Notes: generated from the letters alone by a model not told the origin. A stretch of 47,165 bases of DNA from CAZMGV01 sp964565925 (GCA_964565925.1 CAZMGV010000026.1:1-47165); one strand, 5' to 3'; positions 16,009 through 25,854 are shown, counted from the stretch's first letter. Numbers and translations: made by a program.

Positions 16009-17796
16009 GTGCCAAGCGGAAATCAACGATACTTTTTCACGGTCTTTGTATCCTTGATGGCCTCGGCCTGCGGTTCGAGTCCTGGGAACGGCAATTCTGC
16101 AAATACGCCCCCTCCCGATAACGTCATCAATGTCAATATAATTTCATTCGAACCTGATCCCGGGATTATCCGGGTTGGTGAAAGCACGATGCTTTCCTGG
16201 GTCGTCGAGAACGCCACGAGTTGCGGCATCGATCATGGGATTGGTGCCGTTGATCCCGAAGGTGATTCCGTCGAAGTCAGTCCGGACGCTGATACTATAT
16301 ATTCTCTCGACTGCACTCGAACAGGTGACAGTGATACGGCAGAAGCGGAGCTAACGGTATATCCGTCAATTGGAACCTTGGATAATGCCATTCAAGAGGG
16401 TGGCACCGGGAACGACTATATCCGGGACGTCCTTACTCGCGACGAGGGTACCGTTTATGTGGCGGGCTATTACAACAATGCGGATTCCCTCTGGGGCAGC
16501 TCTCCTTCGTACACTACGTTGCCGGTCGCCGGAGCCACGACCAATGGCGTAATCGCGCGGTACGATGCAAATATGAACCTGGCATGGGCGAAGCGCATCA
16601 AAGGGGCTATCGCCTCCGTTTTAGCGGAGCGTTCGGACGGTAGAGTTATCCTCAGCGGCACCACTAATGGCGATGCAGAATTCAACCCGGGCGAGATTGA
16701 TGCCTTTTCTGTCACCAATACAGGTTGCAACCCGTTTATTGCTGCCGTGGAAACGACCGGAGAAGTAATCTGGGCGAAATCAGGAACAGGGGGCGGATGC
16801 GCCGGTACGGGCACGTACGACTCCACATCTCTCAGCGACGATTCAGGGATTACTGTCGGCTCATTCTCCGGAGGAATTTCGTTCGCACAAGGTACGCCTA
16901 GTCAAACTAGTTTGACCGCCACCGGAACCAGTAGCGGATACATCGCAAAGTATGACAGCGGCGGGACGTTTCAGTGGGCTAAACGAGTAACTGCTGGAAG
17001 TACTGGCAGCGTCTACATCAGTTCGGTTGTTTCCAATCCGGACGGTTCTTTTGTCGTGGCAGGCGGCATTTCAGAGTCGGCGACATTTGGACCGGGAGAA
17101 ACGAATGCAACGACTCTCACGGCTACCCCGGCACCGGGGTTCGGCTTCAATGCGTTTCTTGCCAGGTATAACGACGACGGAACCCTAGCCTGGGCCAGGC
17201 TGGCGACATCTGGAGCCAATTCGGTCATCTACGATCTGGTCAGAATGTCGTCTGGAGAAATCATAGCTGGCGGCTTGTTTGGCTTCTCAACGAGTTATCT
17301 TTCAGTGACCGTTGGACCGGGCTCCCCCAGCCCCATTGTGTATACGGGCGTTAACAACGAACAGCATGCATGGATTGGCCGATTTTCGGCGACAGGCAAC
17401 CTCGTCTGGGTGAAACGAAGCACTGGCGGTCTCTGGGAGTTGATGTGGCGCTTGATAATTAATGACGGGGAAACAGCCGTTACCGGCTTCGGAGACTGCG
17501 CTTACGATGAGACCATCTTCGGCTCCGGCGAAGCCGCTCCCGTAACCCTTTCTTGCAGTTCGGACGGGCATACGTATCAAGCGAACTTTTCAGTGGACAC
17601 AGGCAATACGATATCCGGCTACGTTCACAATCGTGAGGGACCGGCCGGTGTGAGTGATTATGCGCGTCTTGATGCGTATAGAGATATTCTAGCAGGCTCC
17701 TTTCAGACTTCGGCACTTACCTTTGGATCTGCTCCTGAACAAACAACATTTATACCAAGCGGGGCGGACGCTTTCATTGCGATCTACTGGAAATAA
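16009..17796 (+). CDS. Lipoprotein with Ig-like domain and repeat propeller, cell surface
   Basis: This is a 595-residue protein. A type II signal peptide has a hydrophobic core (FFTVFVSLMASA) and candidate lipidated Cys21 in an ASAC lipobox. A spacer and an Ig-like domain follow at about residues 38-115 (the ESTMLSWVVENATSCGID pattern). From about 120 onward come repeated modules in which an IARYD/IAKYD-type strand is followed by LAWAK/FQWAK, resembling delta-60 or propeller repeats of surface proteins. The start is GTG at 16009, with CAGGA upstream; the first in-frame ATG falls inside the signal peptide. It is probably anchored in the outer membrane, with ligand unknown. The next gene follows 11 bases later. 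Confidence 0.75.
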   Translation: MPSGNQRYFFTVFVSLMASACGSSPGNGNSANTPPPDNVINVNIISFEPDPGIIRVGESTMLSWVVENATSCGIDHGIGAVDPEGDSVEVSPDADTIYSLDCTRTGDSDTAEAELTVYPSIGTLDNAIQEGGTGNDYIRDVLTRDEGTVYVAGYYNNADSLWGSSPSYTTLPVAGATTNGVIARYDANMNLAWAKRIKGAIASVLAERSDGRVILSGTTNGDAEFNPGEIDAFSVTNTGCNPFIAAVETTGEVIWAKSGTGGGCAGTGTYDSTSLSDDSGITVGSFSGGISFAQGTPSQTSLTATGTSSGYIAKYDSGGTFQWAKRVTAGSTGSVYISSVVSNPDGSFVVAGGISESATFGPGETNATTLTATPAPGFGFNAFLARYNDDGTLAWARLATSGANSVIYDLVRMSSGEIIAGGLFGFSTSYLSVTVGPGSPSPIVYTGVNNEQHAWIGRFSATGNLVWVKRSTGGLWELMWRLIINDGETAVTGFGDCAYDETIFGSGEAAPVTLSCSSDGHTYQANFSVDTGNTISGYVHNREGPAGVSDYARLDAYRDILAGSFQTSALTFGSAPEQTTFIPSGADAFIAIYWK

Positions 17797-17807
17797 GGAG
17801 AAGCTTC

Positions 17808-18089
17808 GTGAGCGACAAAATTATCATCGGCAATGATGACCTGATCCTGTACATCCGAAAGCGCCACAAAGGTTGTAAACTTAAAAACAACGACATCGGA
17901 AGAAAGACCTGGGCCTTCATGCGGAAAGAACTCGGCACCAAGAAAAGGGGCTCACAAAAGGTCATCTGGGACTGGGGCAAGGGAACGACTGCCGAGAAAT
18001 TGCCCAAAACGGCTCATCAGTTCGAACTGGATCCCGACCGGCTCCCGGAACTCTACCGATACTTGGACGAACTTGGTGCGAACAAGTAG
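17808..18089 (+). CDS. Small basic hypothetical protein
   Basis: This is a 93-residue protein, Lys/Arg rich in its first half and acidic at the end. It starts with GTG at 17808 behind a strong AAGGAG ribosome binding site. No motif is recognised. It lies just downstream of the lipoprotein gene and could be its operon partner. It converges with the Fis-like gene at 18110, from which it is separated by 20 bases. The short gap contains CTAGCTAG (18095-18102), and the same eight bases recur at 18748-18755 on the far side of the Fis-like gene. Confidence 0.6.
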   Translation: MSDKIIIGNDDLILYIRKRHKGCKLKNNDIGRKTWAFMRKELGTKKRGSQKVIWDWGKGTTAEKLPKTAHQFELDPDRLPELYRYLDELGANK

Positions 18090-18109
18090 AGGAACTAGCT
18101 AGCGCTTCT

Positions 18110-18547
18110 CTATTCCTTCAACCCAAACCTTCTGAGCTTCGTTGAAAGCGTGCTCTGGGGGATCCCTAACAGCTTCGTCGCATATCCCTTGTTCCTGGCG
18201 CTGTTCAGTGCCGTCCGGATTACTTCCCGCTCGATGTCTTCCATATAGGAGACGAGAGAGCCTTTGCCGTTCAAGATACTGATAATGGCCAAAATGAGCC
18301 GGCCCTTGGTCTGAGCCAGCTCCGCACCGGCCTTGAGTAGCCCAGCCCGGTTGTCGAGTGGTCCTAGGATCACCGAGCGGGTAAGTGCGACGGCGACATC
18401 GGGGACCGCCATCGCGTCCGGGAGCACCTTGCTCAGAATCGAGAACGTATTCCGCAGGGCAGCGTTGATAGCGTCGGAATGGTTCTGCCCCTTGATGAAG
18501 CTTTCCAGCTCGATCCGCGATTCCTTGATGCCCTCTTTGTTGTTCAT
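18110..18547 (-). CDS. Fis-type HTH protein
   Basis: This is a 145-residue protein whose C-terminal 45 residues form a Fis/NtrC-type helix-turn-helix (EREVIRTALNSARNKGYATK, then LGIPQSTLSTKLRRFGL). The N-terminal part is helical with no AAA+ domain, so this is not a full sigma-54 activator. I chose the ATG at 18547, which has GGAAGGA five bases upstream; the frame is open to 18619. It may be a nucleoid-type or local DNA-binding regulator. It reads toward the lipoprotein cluster, convergent with the small gene at 17808. Confidence 0.75.
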   Translation of the reverse strand: MNNKEGIKESRIELESFIKGQNHSDAINAALRNTFSILSKVLPDAMAVPDVAVALTRSVILGPLDNRAGLLKAGAELAQTKGRLILAIISILNGKGSLVSYMEDIEREVIRTALNSARNKGYATKLLGIPQSTLSTKLRRFGLKE

Positions 18548-18764
18548 GGTTTCCTTCCGAACTCTGTCCATCCGGTCGGTAGCGGTGTTTTGATCGGTCT
18601 GAGATCCCTTAGCGATCAAAAGTCAGTCCAACATATTTCTTTAGGTCTTCCGAAATCCGGAGTTTGCGGGGGTATAATGTACGTGGGGACGTTTTCGCCC
18701 ATCCGGATTGCCCCAACCCATACGCCAAGGCGTCAAGAAACGGAGGGCTAGCTAGAGGAGTTTT

Positions 18765-18986
18765 ATGTCCAACAAAGTGAAAGGCACTGACGTGCTCAAT
18801 CATCTCGGAGATCATGTAAGAATAGTATACCACGGACCGGCTCGGACCGAAGGTGATCAAATCATATGGGAAGATTTCGTTACACCTCCGGTCGAACTCG
18901 TTTGGTATGAGGACGGTCGAGTCACATTCTTGAGGCCAGGATACGGTCTTGAGACCAGGTGCCCGAAAGAGATTTTTCTCTGCTAA
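18765..18986 (+). CDS. Small hypothetical protein
   Basis: This 73-residue protein has a strand-rich core containing VRIVYHGPARTEGDQIIWED and a C-terminal Cys. A strong ribosome binding site, GAGGAG, lies just upstream of the ATG. No family is recognised. It is divergent from the Fis-like gene, with a 217-base gap that must contain both promoters. The gene ends about 80 bases before the AbiE operator and seems to stand alone. Confidence 0.6.
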   Translation: MSNKVKGTDVLNHLGDHVRIVYHGPARTEGDQIIWEDFVTPPVELVWYEDGRVTFLRPGYGLETRCPKEIFLC

Positions 18987-19063
18987 GCCTTTTCGGACAG
19001 GGCTAATCCACTTCCTCGCGGCGGCCGCCCGGTGGCATTGAACCCGTATATCCGGGCTTGATT

Positions 19064-19094
19064 ATGTCAGAAAAACAACTATATTTTCTGACAT
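19064..19094. promoter_or_regulatory. Palindromic operator upstream of the AbiE pair
   Basis: A perfect 11-base inverted repeat (ATGTCAGAAAA at 19064-19074, TTTTCTGACAT at 19084-19094) with a nine-base AT-rich spacer lies 13 bases before the antitoxin start. The position over the presumed promoter and the symmetry indicate autoregulation by the antitoxin, as expected for type IV AbiE systems, whose antitoxins bind inverted repeats in their own promoters. Confidence 0.8.
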
Positions 19095-19106
19095 CTGGAG
19101 GCGAGC

Positions 19107-19715
19107 ATGAGTACCGCCCAGGCGATACAGAAGCAGATTGAACGGTTTTCCCCCGGAGAACCGTTCACGTCCGCATCCCTGCTGGAACTCGGCCCCCGCG
19201 CCGCTGTCGATCAGGCCCTTTCGCGTCTGGTCCGGGCCGGTACCGTTGCCCGTGTAGCCCGCGGCGTATTCGTCCGGCCGCGCCCGAACCGGTATACCGG
19301 GACAGTCCCGCCGGCACCGGAACAGATCGCAGAAACACTCGCCCGTTCAACCGGCGCGGTAGTCCAGCCGCACGGCGCACAGGCGGCAAGCCGCCTCGGT
19401 TTCACGACTCAGGTTCCGGTGAAGCCCGTCTTTTGGACCAGCGGCCCTTCGCGCCATCTGAAAGCGGGGAACCTGACCATCGAACTCCGGCACACGGCCG
19501 CCCGCAAGCTCGCCCTGGCGGGGCGTCCGGCGGGAGAGGCGCTCGCCGCGCTCTGGTATCTGGGCAAGGAGAGCGTTACGCCGGAGGTCATAGCCGTAAT
19601 CCGCCATAAACTGCCCCCCAAGGAGTTCGAAGCGCTCCGCCATGCCCGCAGCCGGATGCCCGCGTGGATGTCCGATGCCTTTTACCGGTATGAACGGAGC
19701 CCTGTGATTGGCTGA
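19107..19715 (+). CDS. AbiEi-type antitoxin (DUF6088 family)
   Basis: This is a 202-residue antitoxin of the AbiEi/DUF6088 group. An N-terminal winged-helix domain at about residues 1-75 (with the ARVARGVFVRP motif) binds DNA. The C-terminal domain, with a conserved GAQAASRLGFTTQVP region near residues 90-110, completes the antitoxin. In type IV systems it neutralises the toxin without stable complex formation. The ribosome binding site TGGAGG precedes the ATG, and the stop overlaps the toxin gene by eight bases. The palindrome at 19064-19094 is its probable target. Confidence 0.88.
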   Translation: MSTAQAIQKQIERFSPGEPFTSASLLELGPRAAVDQALSRLVRAGTVARVARGVFVRPRPNRYTGTVPPAPEQIAETLARSTGAVVQPHGAQAASRLGFTTQVPVKPVFWTSGPSRHLKAGNLTIELRHTAARKLALAGRPAGEALAALWYLGKESVTPEVIAVIRHKLPPKEFEALRHARSRMPAWMSDAFYRYERSPVIG

Positions 19716-20721
19716 CGACTTCCTGAACCTCTCGCGGGAAAACCGCGCCGCGATTCTGGCGGATGCGGCAGGCAGGATCGGACGGTCGGCGCCAATCCTG
19801 GAGAAGGACGTCTGGGTGTGCTGGACACTGAAGCAGCTATTCACGATGCCCGGCCGCAGGCCGATGGCGTTCAAGGGCGGCACGTCGCTTTCGAAGGTAT
19901 TCAGGGCGATCAACCGGTTCTCCGAGGACGTTGACGTCACGCTCGATTACCGGGGACTGGAGGTGGGAGCCGATCCCTTCGCGGAAGGCGTTTCAAAATC
20001 CCGGCTCAAGAAGTTCAGCGACAAATTGAAGGCGGCGGTTCAGGAGCATGTCACGAACCTGATACTACCCGGCCTTCAGTCGGCGTTATCCAGCCCGCTG
20101 GTCCGATCGGGAGCGTCCGTCGAGGTCAACCAGACCGGGGAGGAACTGCGGGTTTATTATCCGTCCGCCCTGGAAGCTCAGGGCAGCTATCTGAAGAGCA
20201 GCGTCCTTATCGAATTCGGTGGGCGCAACATCACCGAACCCAACGAAGAGCACCGGATCGTCTCGGACATGGCCGAACTTTTCCCCGACGTCGCCTTTCC
20301 CACCGCTCAGGTCATGGTGCTTGCGCCGGAACGGACTTTCTGGGAAAAGGCGACGCTAATTCATGTGGAGTGCAACCGGAACCTGTACCGCGAGGGGGCC
20401 GAGAGACTTTCGCGTCACTGGTATGACCTGGCGATGCTGGCGAAACATGAAATCGGACGAAAAGCCCTGCTGAACCGCGGCCTGCTTACCGATGTCGTGA
20501 AGCGCAAGAAAGTGTTTTTCGACGCTTCCTACGCCCATTATGAAGATTGCCTCACGGGCAAACTCCGGCTGATTCCGGAAGAAGCCGTTAGCGCCAGCCT
20601 GAGGGCAGACTACCGGCAGATGGTGACGGCCGGGATGTTCTATGGGGATCAACTACCGTCGTTCGACGATATCCTTGCGGCACTTACTGAACTGGAAACC
20701 GCCATCAACCGTTCCCATTGA
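19708..20721 (+). CDS. AbiEii-type toxin, nucleotidyltransferase
   Basis: This is a 337-residue protein of the AbiEii/DUF1814 nucleotidyltransferase family. The FKGGTSLSKVF motif near residues 54-64 and the DVDVTL motif near 74-79 provide the catalytic Ser and metal-binding Asp residues of the polymerase-beta fold. A conserved C-terminal region (ERTFWEKATLIH) lies near 210. Family members transfer nucleotides to tRNA or other targets and stop growth after phage infection. The start is TTG at 19708, giving an eight-base overlap with the antitoxin stop. All visible catalytic residues are intact, so the pair is probably active. Confidence 0.9.
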   Translation: MADDFLNLSRENRAAILADAAGRIGRSAPILEKDVWVCWTLKQLFTMPGRRPMAFKGGTSLSKVFRAINRFSEDVDVTLDYRGLEVGADPFAEGVSKSRLKKFSDKLKAAVQEHVTNLILPGLQSALSSPLVRSGASVEVNQTGEELRVYYPSALEAQGSYLKSSVLIEFGGRNITEPNEEHRIVSDMAELFPDVAFPTAQVMVLAPERTFWEKATLIHVECNRNLYREGAERLSRHWYDLAMLAKHEIGRKALLNRGLLTDVVKRKKVFFDASYAHYEDCLTGKLRLIPEEAVSASLRADYRQMVTAGMFYGDQLPSFDDILAALTELETAINRSH

Positions 20722-20750
20722 ACCGGCCGACCCGGTTTAGGCCAGCCGGG
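20721..20750 (+). terminator. Possible hairpin after the AbiE pair
   Basis: AACCGG (20721-20726) and CCGGTT (20732-20737) form a six-base stem with a five-base loop directly after the toxin stop. A competing stem of CCCGG with CCGGG covers 20731-20750. There is no uridine tract, so termination would be weak. Confidence 0.3.
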
Positions 20751-21003
20751 TGATGGTGTCGTTTATCTCGTCGCCGAGCGGCCGTGGGAGTCAAAGCCTA
20801 AAATTTGGCCGAAGAAAGTGGGAAGCAGTGGTTTCAAATAACCGGCGAGATCAAATCATTGATCGGTACGAGGCAAATGCTAATTCCGGTTAGAAAACCG
20901 CGCCCCTGGCCACCGTCATCACTTCCATGCGAGAACATTCCGCCTTGACTGAAAATAATCGAAAACTACAAGATGCTCCGCTTAATATCGTGGGGTTTAC
21001 GCC

Positions 21004-23161
21004 ATGGACACCGTCAAAATATACCTAAAAAACTGTTACGGAATCAAATCCCTTCAGCGAGATTTTGATTTCAGCAAAACCAGAGCTTACGCATTGTACG
21101 CCCCGAACGGGGTAATGAAGTCATCTCTCGCCCAGACCTTTCAGGATGCGGCGGCCATGGGGCTATCTGCGGATCGCATCTTCAAAGACCGAGCGGCACA
21201 TCATTGATGAAATGGGGAAAGAGATTGAGGGCGAGCGCGTTCTCGTCGTGGTGCCATACGACTCGGAGCTTGGCATATCCGAGAAAACATCCACACTGCT
21301 TCTAAACCCCAAGATGAAGCGGGAATACGACGATTTACTTCGCGCCACGGCGGATGCCAAGACAGCGCTGTTGGCGGCTATACAAATTCAATCAGAGACC
21401 AAGAGGAACCTCGACCAGGAGTATTCCTATGCAATCATGCAAAGCCCCAATGAGTTCGATAAAGCACTCTTTCGCGTGAGGCGAGAGGTCGAAGAACAGC
21501 AGGAGAATCTCTTCGCGGCAGTGCCGTACGATACCGTGTTTAATGACAAAGTGATGGCAGCTCTTAACAGTAAAGACCTAAAAAGCGCGGTCCACGAATA
21601 CATGAAGCAGTACAATTCACTTCTGGCTGCTTCCACTTACTTCAAGCGTGGGGCTTTCGACTACTATAACGCCGGGCAGATCGCTAAAAGCCTCACTGAC
21701 AACGGGTTCTTCGATGCGAAGCACACCGTCAGCCTGAACGCCGCTTCTGGCAATCGCATGATTACCAATCAAGATGAACTTGAAAAGGTCATAGCGGACG
21801 AGAAGAAAGCTATACTGGCGGACCCAAAACTGCTGAAACGCTTCGATGAAGTCGCAAGGCAATTGCAAAAAAACGCCGAACTTCGCGCGTTCTGCGACTA
21901 TATCAAGGACCAAGAGGAGCTACTTGCACGTCTCGCAAATCCAGAGCGTCTGCGACAGGACGTGCTTAATTCGTATCTTAAGGCCAATGAAGCGCTATAT
22001 GCTGACTGGATGGCTAAATACGACGCCGCTGCTGCCAGGCGAAAGGAATTAGAGCAGGCCGCAACAAGTCAGCAGAGCCAATGGAAGCACGTTATCGATA
22101 TTTTCAATGACCGCTTCGTCGTGCCGTTCAAACTTGAAGCTAAAAATGAGGCAGAGGTTACTCTAGGCCAAACGGCGATCATTGAACTTGGCTTCACTTA
22201 CATAGACGGCGAGGACAGAGTTGAATTGCAGAAAAGTGATTTATTGCAATCGCTCAGCACCGGTGAACGCAAGGCACTCTACATTCTGAACGTGATTTTT
22301 GAGATAGAAACACGCCGTAAAAACAATCAGGAGACGCTTATCATTGTCGATGATATTGCCGACTCGTTCGACTACCAGAACAAATACGCCATCATTCAGT
22401 ATTTGAAAGACATAAGTGAGGACGGTCCCTTTAAAATGTTGATAATGACGCACAATTTCGACTTCTTCCGGACGTTGGAAAGTCGATTTGTGAAATATAA
22501 CTATTGCCTAATGGCATCCCGTAACGAGGCTGGGATCAATCTGGTCCAGGCATCTGGAATTCGGAATGTCTTTGCGCGCGATTGGAAGCCAAATTTCTTT
22601 AAGGACGACAAAAAGAAGATCGCATCAATTCCCTTTCTCCGGAACCTCATCGAAATGACGATTGGGGAGAACGATGCCGCTTACGAGAAGCTAACAGCAA
22701 TGCTGCATTGGAAGAGCGACACCTCGAAGCTACTGGTTAGTGATCTCGACTTGATTTACAACGACCTCTGCCGCGAGACGGGCAAGTCGAAGAACGAGGG
22801 CAGGTTGGTATGCGAGCTGATCTTTGAGCAGGCCGAAGACTGTGCGGCGAAACCGGATATTGTACTCGAGAACAAGATCGTCCTTGCCATTGCGATACGG
22901 TTACGTTCCGAGAAATTTATGGTGGAAAGGATCTCCGATCCCCAATTTTTCTCCACCATTAAATCCAACCAGGCAGCTAGTCTTATCAGCAAGTTCAAGG
23001 AGAAATTCCCAAACGAGACAGAAAATGTCACGACCCTGGATAAAGTTGCACTGATGACACCGGAAAATATCCATGTGAACTCGTTCATGTATGAGCCGAT
23101 CATCGATATGTCTGACGACAACCTCCGAAAGCTCTATCAGCGCGTGAAGGTGATGAAGTAA
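21004..23161 (+). pseudogene. SMC/ABC-like AAA ATPase (AAA_13 type), interrupted by a frameshift
   Basis: The first 63 codons from 21004 encode the start of an ABC-like ATPase with the Walker A variant APNGVMKSS (residues 33-41). The frame closes at 21205 after IFKDRAAHH. The protein continues in the +1 frame from about 21194 (ERHIIDEMGKEI) to 23161. That frame contains a long coiled-coil middle, the ABC signature LSTGERKAL, Walker B LIIVDDIADSFD and a 200-residue C-terminal domain. One extra C or two missing bases at GACCGAG explain the break. Related stand-alone ATPases of this architecture, such as PrrC/RloC-like proteins, serve in phage defence; the C-terminal effector here was not identified. 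It may be inactive, or the shift may be a sequencing error. Confidence 0.75.
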
Positions 23162-23530
23162 ACCGGGGTGGGCCACTAATGCGGCGAGGAAGATTCATCC
23201 CATAGGTGTTCGCCCCACACCCGAGTAAAAATCCCTAAGGATCGATAATTCATAGAACCCTAAGCGAGAATGGCGCTAACGGTTAAGATCGAAGCATTCC
23301 TCAACCGCGCTCCGATCTTCGCACCGGGATCCAACGGCGCCAGTGGACTCGTCCACGGCGCGCTATCCGCGCCAATTTTCATTGGCACCCTGCTCAAGCC
23401 GGGCATAATTCGGGCGTTTGGCCTAAGTAATAACCTTCAGCGGGGGAATCGCTGCATTTTCCGGTGGCCACCCCTACTACCCGGCAGCTAGGATGAAACT
23501 GGACAAATTTGAAAGGACGAACAAGCGGCA
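23162..23530. other. Intergenic, no gene seen
   Basis: Between the ATPase and the kinase fragment I see no gene. A 73-codon plus-strand frame at 23270-23491 has no recognisable relation and no clear ribosome binding site. The stretch has the look of decayed DNA. Confidence 0.5.
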
Positions 23531-23797
23531 TATTTTGTCAGGGACAACGGGGCCGCTTTCGACATGACCTATGCGGGCAAACTGTTCGGTGCATTCCAGC
23601 GTCTGCATAACGATACCGACTTCCCAGGTACCGGAATAGGATTAGCGATCGTCCAGCGGCTTGTTCACCGCCACGGAGGCCGGATCTGGGCCGAAGGCGC
23701 CGTAAACCAAGGGGCGACGTTCTATTTTACAACTCGGAGGATAACGATCCAGCCCCGGAAAATTGAGACACCCCTGCGAAAGTCGATACTGCTCTAA
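23531..23797 (+). pseudogene. Histidine kinase C-terminal fragment (HATPase domain)
   Basis: About 65 codons encode the end of a sensor histidine kinase ATPase domain. The G1 box is FVRDNGAAFDM, followed by LFGAFQRLHNDTDFPGTGIG and AIVQRLVHRHGGRIWAEG, with a final GATFYF. The dimerisation helix, the N box and all sensory parts are absent. The sequence then runs on for about 20 unrelated codons. It is a truncated copy, probably from a phytochrome-like or hybrid kinase family, and cannot function alone. Confidence 0.85.
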
Positions 23798-23851
23798 TAT
23801 CACGCTAGTTCTGTACTTAAGAACCGCCACATTTTGGGGAGGAACTCAGTT

Positions 23852-25795
23852 ATGGATACCTTATTACCCCAAAGTCCTGATGCATTTATCGAGGGATGGG
23901 CCCACTACTCCTTCGATTCGTTCCGTATACAGCAACCTCATATAGAGACTGGGGGGTTGTGGAAGTATGGGAATCGGTATCTGATCCACTGCCCCGGATA
24001 TACAGCCGCCTCTGTATGTCGTGACGGGAAGCCACTTGGGCAGTGGTTCGATTACTCATGCAGGGTCGCAAGCTGCCCAATTAATCTTACCCCCAATGTG
24101 CCTCTGGGTTCTATCCGGTTACGAGAGCGGACACCCGTTGAGATTGCACAACTAGCCGGAGAACCCACTCCCTTGGGAATATTCTCCTATGATCTAAATC
24201 TTCACGTTCCCAGCACTTTCCCCGATTTCTTTGTTACCGATTCTCCGCAAAGAGGTACTGTCATCATTCATGTCAGTCGGCCGCTTTCGGGCGAAGAAAG
24301 TGCATATCTTCATCAATTTATGGAAATGAAGGGCGGGCTCTTCGAGATCGTCCACGAACCTGCTGAACAGATCGCAGCACATCTTCAGCGGCAGATGGAG
24401 TCGGAAAGAAAAGACGCTGATCGCACCCGCCAGAGCGACCTAAAGCTGATCCCCGTTCGGGCCCTACCTAAACGATTACCGCGCGGTCTCAAGGTTGCGT
24501 ACGAAAGGGACCAGGACTTCTGGCTGGATTATCGCCATCGTATCTGGTGCGACCCGAATTTCTCGGCGGATGACGCATTGCCAGCGCTTTGGAAGGACAA
24601 CTCGTCAAAAGGTCTCGTAGATGCGAGCGCATTTCCTGTATCCAACATCCGGAACTACCTTTCTCTTTATGATGTTGTCTGCATAGCGCCACCGCTCGCC
24701 TACCCTTTTACAAAGTCGGAAAGCTTAGGGATCGACGAAGACGAACTCATCGGATTGATGTCGATGGGAAAAGTCCGGCTTGTCATTCCTCATTCATTGG
24801 AACGCTATTTTCCATCGTTTTTGGAACGGGCGGCGGGAGTCGCCCCTGACAGTATCCTGTTCTCGCGCCGTTTGGCCGTTGCAAGTATGTGCGACGTTAG
24901 AAGGCGAATTCCGTTGCTTTATCCTGCACTAGATATTGAAAATAAAAGAGCACTGATCCGGCTTCTCGACGCATTTTCCGCTAGTACACAGGTTATAGAG
25001 TTGAAGAACTTCTGGAACGCATTTGGCACCAGTCTCATAGAGTCATGGAGAAACGCACAGTACATGATTCACCTTCGGGGTGCGATGGGGATGCTTCCGT
25101 CCGGCCTGGGAAATATCCTCGCCGGTATATATCAAATAATGAAAAGGGAAGATATTCGTCTCGAATTCTGGACCTGTGGGGCCCCCGTCGAGTGGGCTGG
25201 CGCGATCAGTGCGACTCTGAATGTCCCGCCGGTCGCACCAGATGGATACGATCAAGGTCCGATTATGGAGTTAATCGCTAACTCATACAGTGGGATTGTG
25301 TCGGATCCCATACCTTTGCTGGATCACCGAGCCAATTTCGTAGCAGAAGAAATTCTTACTATTGCTGACAGCAAAGTCCCTGTGCTGGAGTTTGCCAAGT
25401 CATTCAACAGCGGCGACATCAATCGTTTCCGCTCCTTTGTAAGGCAAGTGTCTGCTGGAACGGGGGCGCTGGAGGAGCTGGAAGATGTTGTGAACAGGTT
25501 CAATGCCGAAGTTGTGGCTTATGAGGGACGAAAAGAACTTTGGTCCACTTATGGTATCAAAGGCCTTGTCTATAATGGTGCCAAAATCCTGATCGCCCAG
25601 ACACTGGGGGACCCTGCGGGTATGAAGACAAAGCTTTTCATAAGCTGGCTTATTGAAATGGCTGACAGGCATTTTGGGAAAACACAGGTCGACGTTCAGT
25701 CTGTCGACGGCCTGCTGGATTATGTCAAGGCAATTATGAATCTTACGTCGAGAGATGCCGTACTAGTTTCTCGGATGCGACGTGGTAAAAAATAA
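23852..25795 (+). CDS. Large protein of unknown function
   Basis: This is an intact 647-residue protein with GGAGG nine bases before the ATG. It has no signal peptide or membrane segment. The N-terminal 130 residues are strand-rich with aromatic and Cys residues (residues 43, 51, 67, 72). Residues about 180-215 form a charged helix, and the C-terminal half is mostly helical. I see no Walker, nuclease, methylase or HTH motif and recognise no family. It stands alone between a kinase fragment and the convergent serine recombinase, at the edge of a mobile element in a defence-rich region, so an accessory or defence role is possible but unproven. Confidence 0.8.
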   Translation: MDTLLPQSPDAFIEGWAHYSFDSFRIQQPHIETGGLWKYGNRYLIHCPGYTAASVCRDGKPLGQWFDYSCRVASCPINLTPNVPLGSIRLRERTPVEIAQLAGEPTPLGIFSYDLNLHVPSTFPDFFVTDSPQRGTVIIHVSRPLSGEESAYLHQFMEMKGGLFEIVHEPAEQIAAHLQRQMESERKDADRTRQSDLKLIPVRALPKRLPRGLKVAYERDQDFWLDYRHRIWCDPNFSADDALPALWKDNSSKGLVDASAFPVSNIRNYLSLYDVVCIAPPLAYPFTKSESLGIDEDELIGLMSMGKVRLVIPHSLERYFPSFLERAAGVAPDSILFSRRLAVASMCDVRRRIPLLYPALDIENKRALIRLLDAFSASTQVIELKNFWNAFGTSLIESWRNAQYMIHLRGAMGMLPSGLGNILAGIYQIMKREDIRLEFWTCGAPVEWAGAISATLNVPPVAPDGYDQGPIMELIANSYSGIVSDPIPLLDHRANFVAEEILTIADSKVPVLEFAKSFNSGDINRFRSFVRQVSAGTGALEELEDVVNRFNAEVVAYEGRKELWSTYGIKGLVYNGAKILIAQTLGDPAGMKTKLFISWLIEMADRHFGKTQVDVQSVDGLLDYVKAIMNLTSRDAVLVSRMRRGKK

Positions 25796-25854
25796 AGATC
25801 CCTCACCTCATCATCCTCCGTCTAATGAATGGTAATCACGCGAGATTTTGCTGA

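Noticed and set aside
15747..16121. 124-codon plus-strand frame
   Set aside because: It crosses the start of the lipoprotein gene in another frame and has no recognisable homology.
21190..21210. Programmed ribosomal frameshift in the ATPase
   Set aside because: No slippery heptamer or downstream stem is visible; an indel is simpler.
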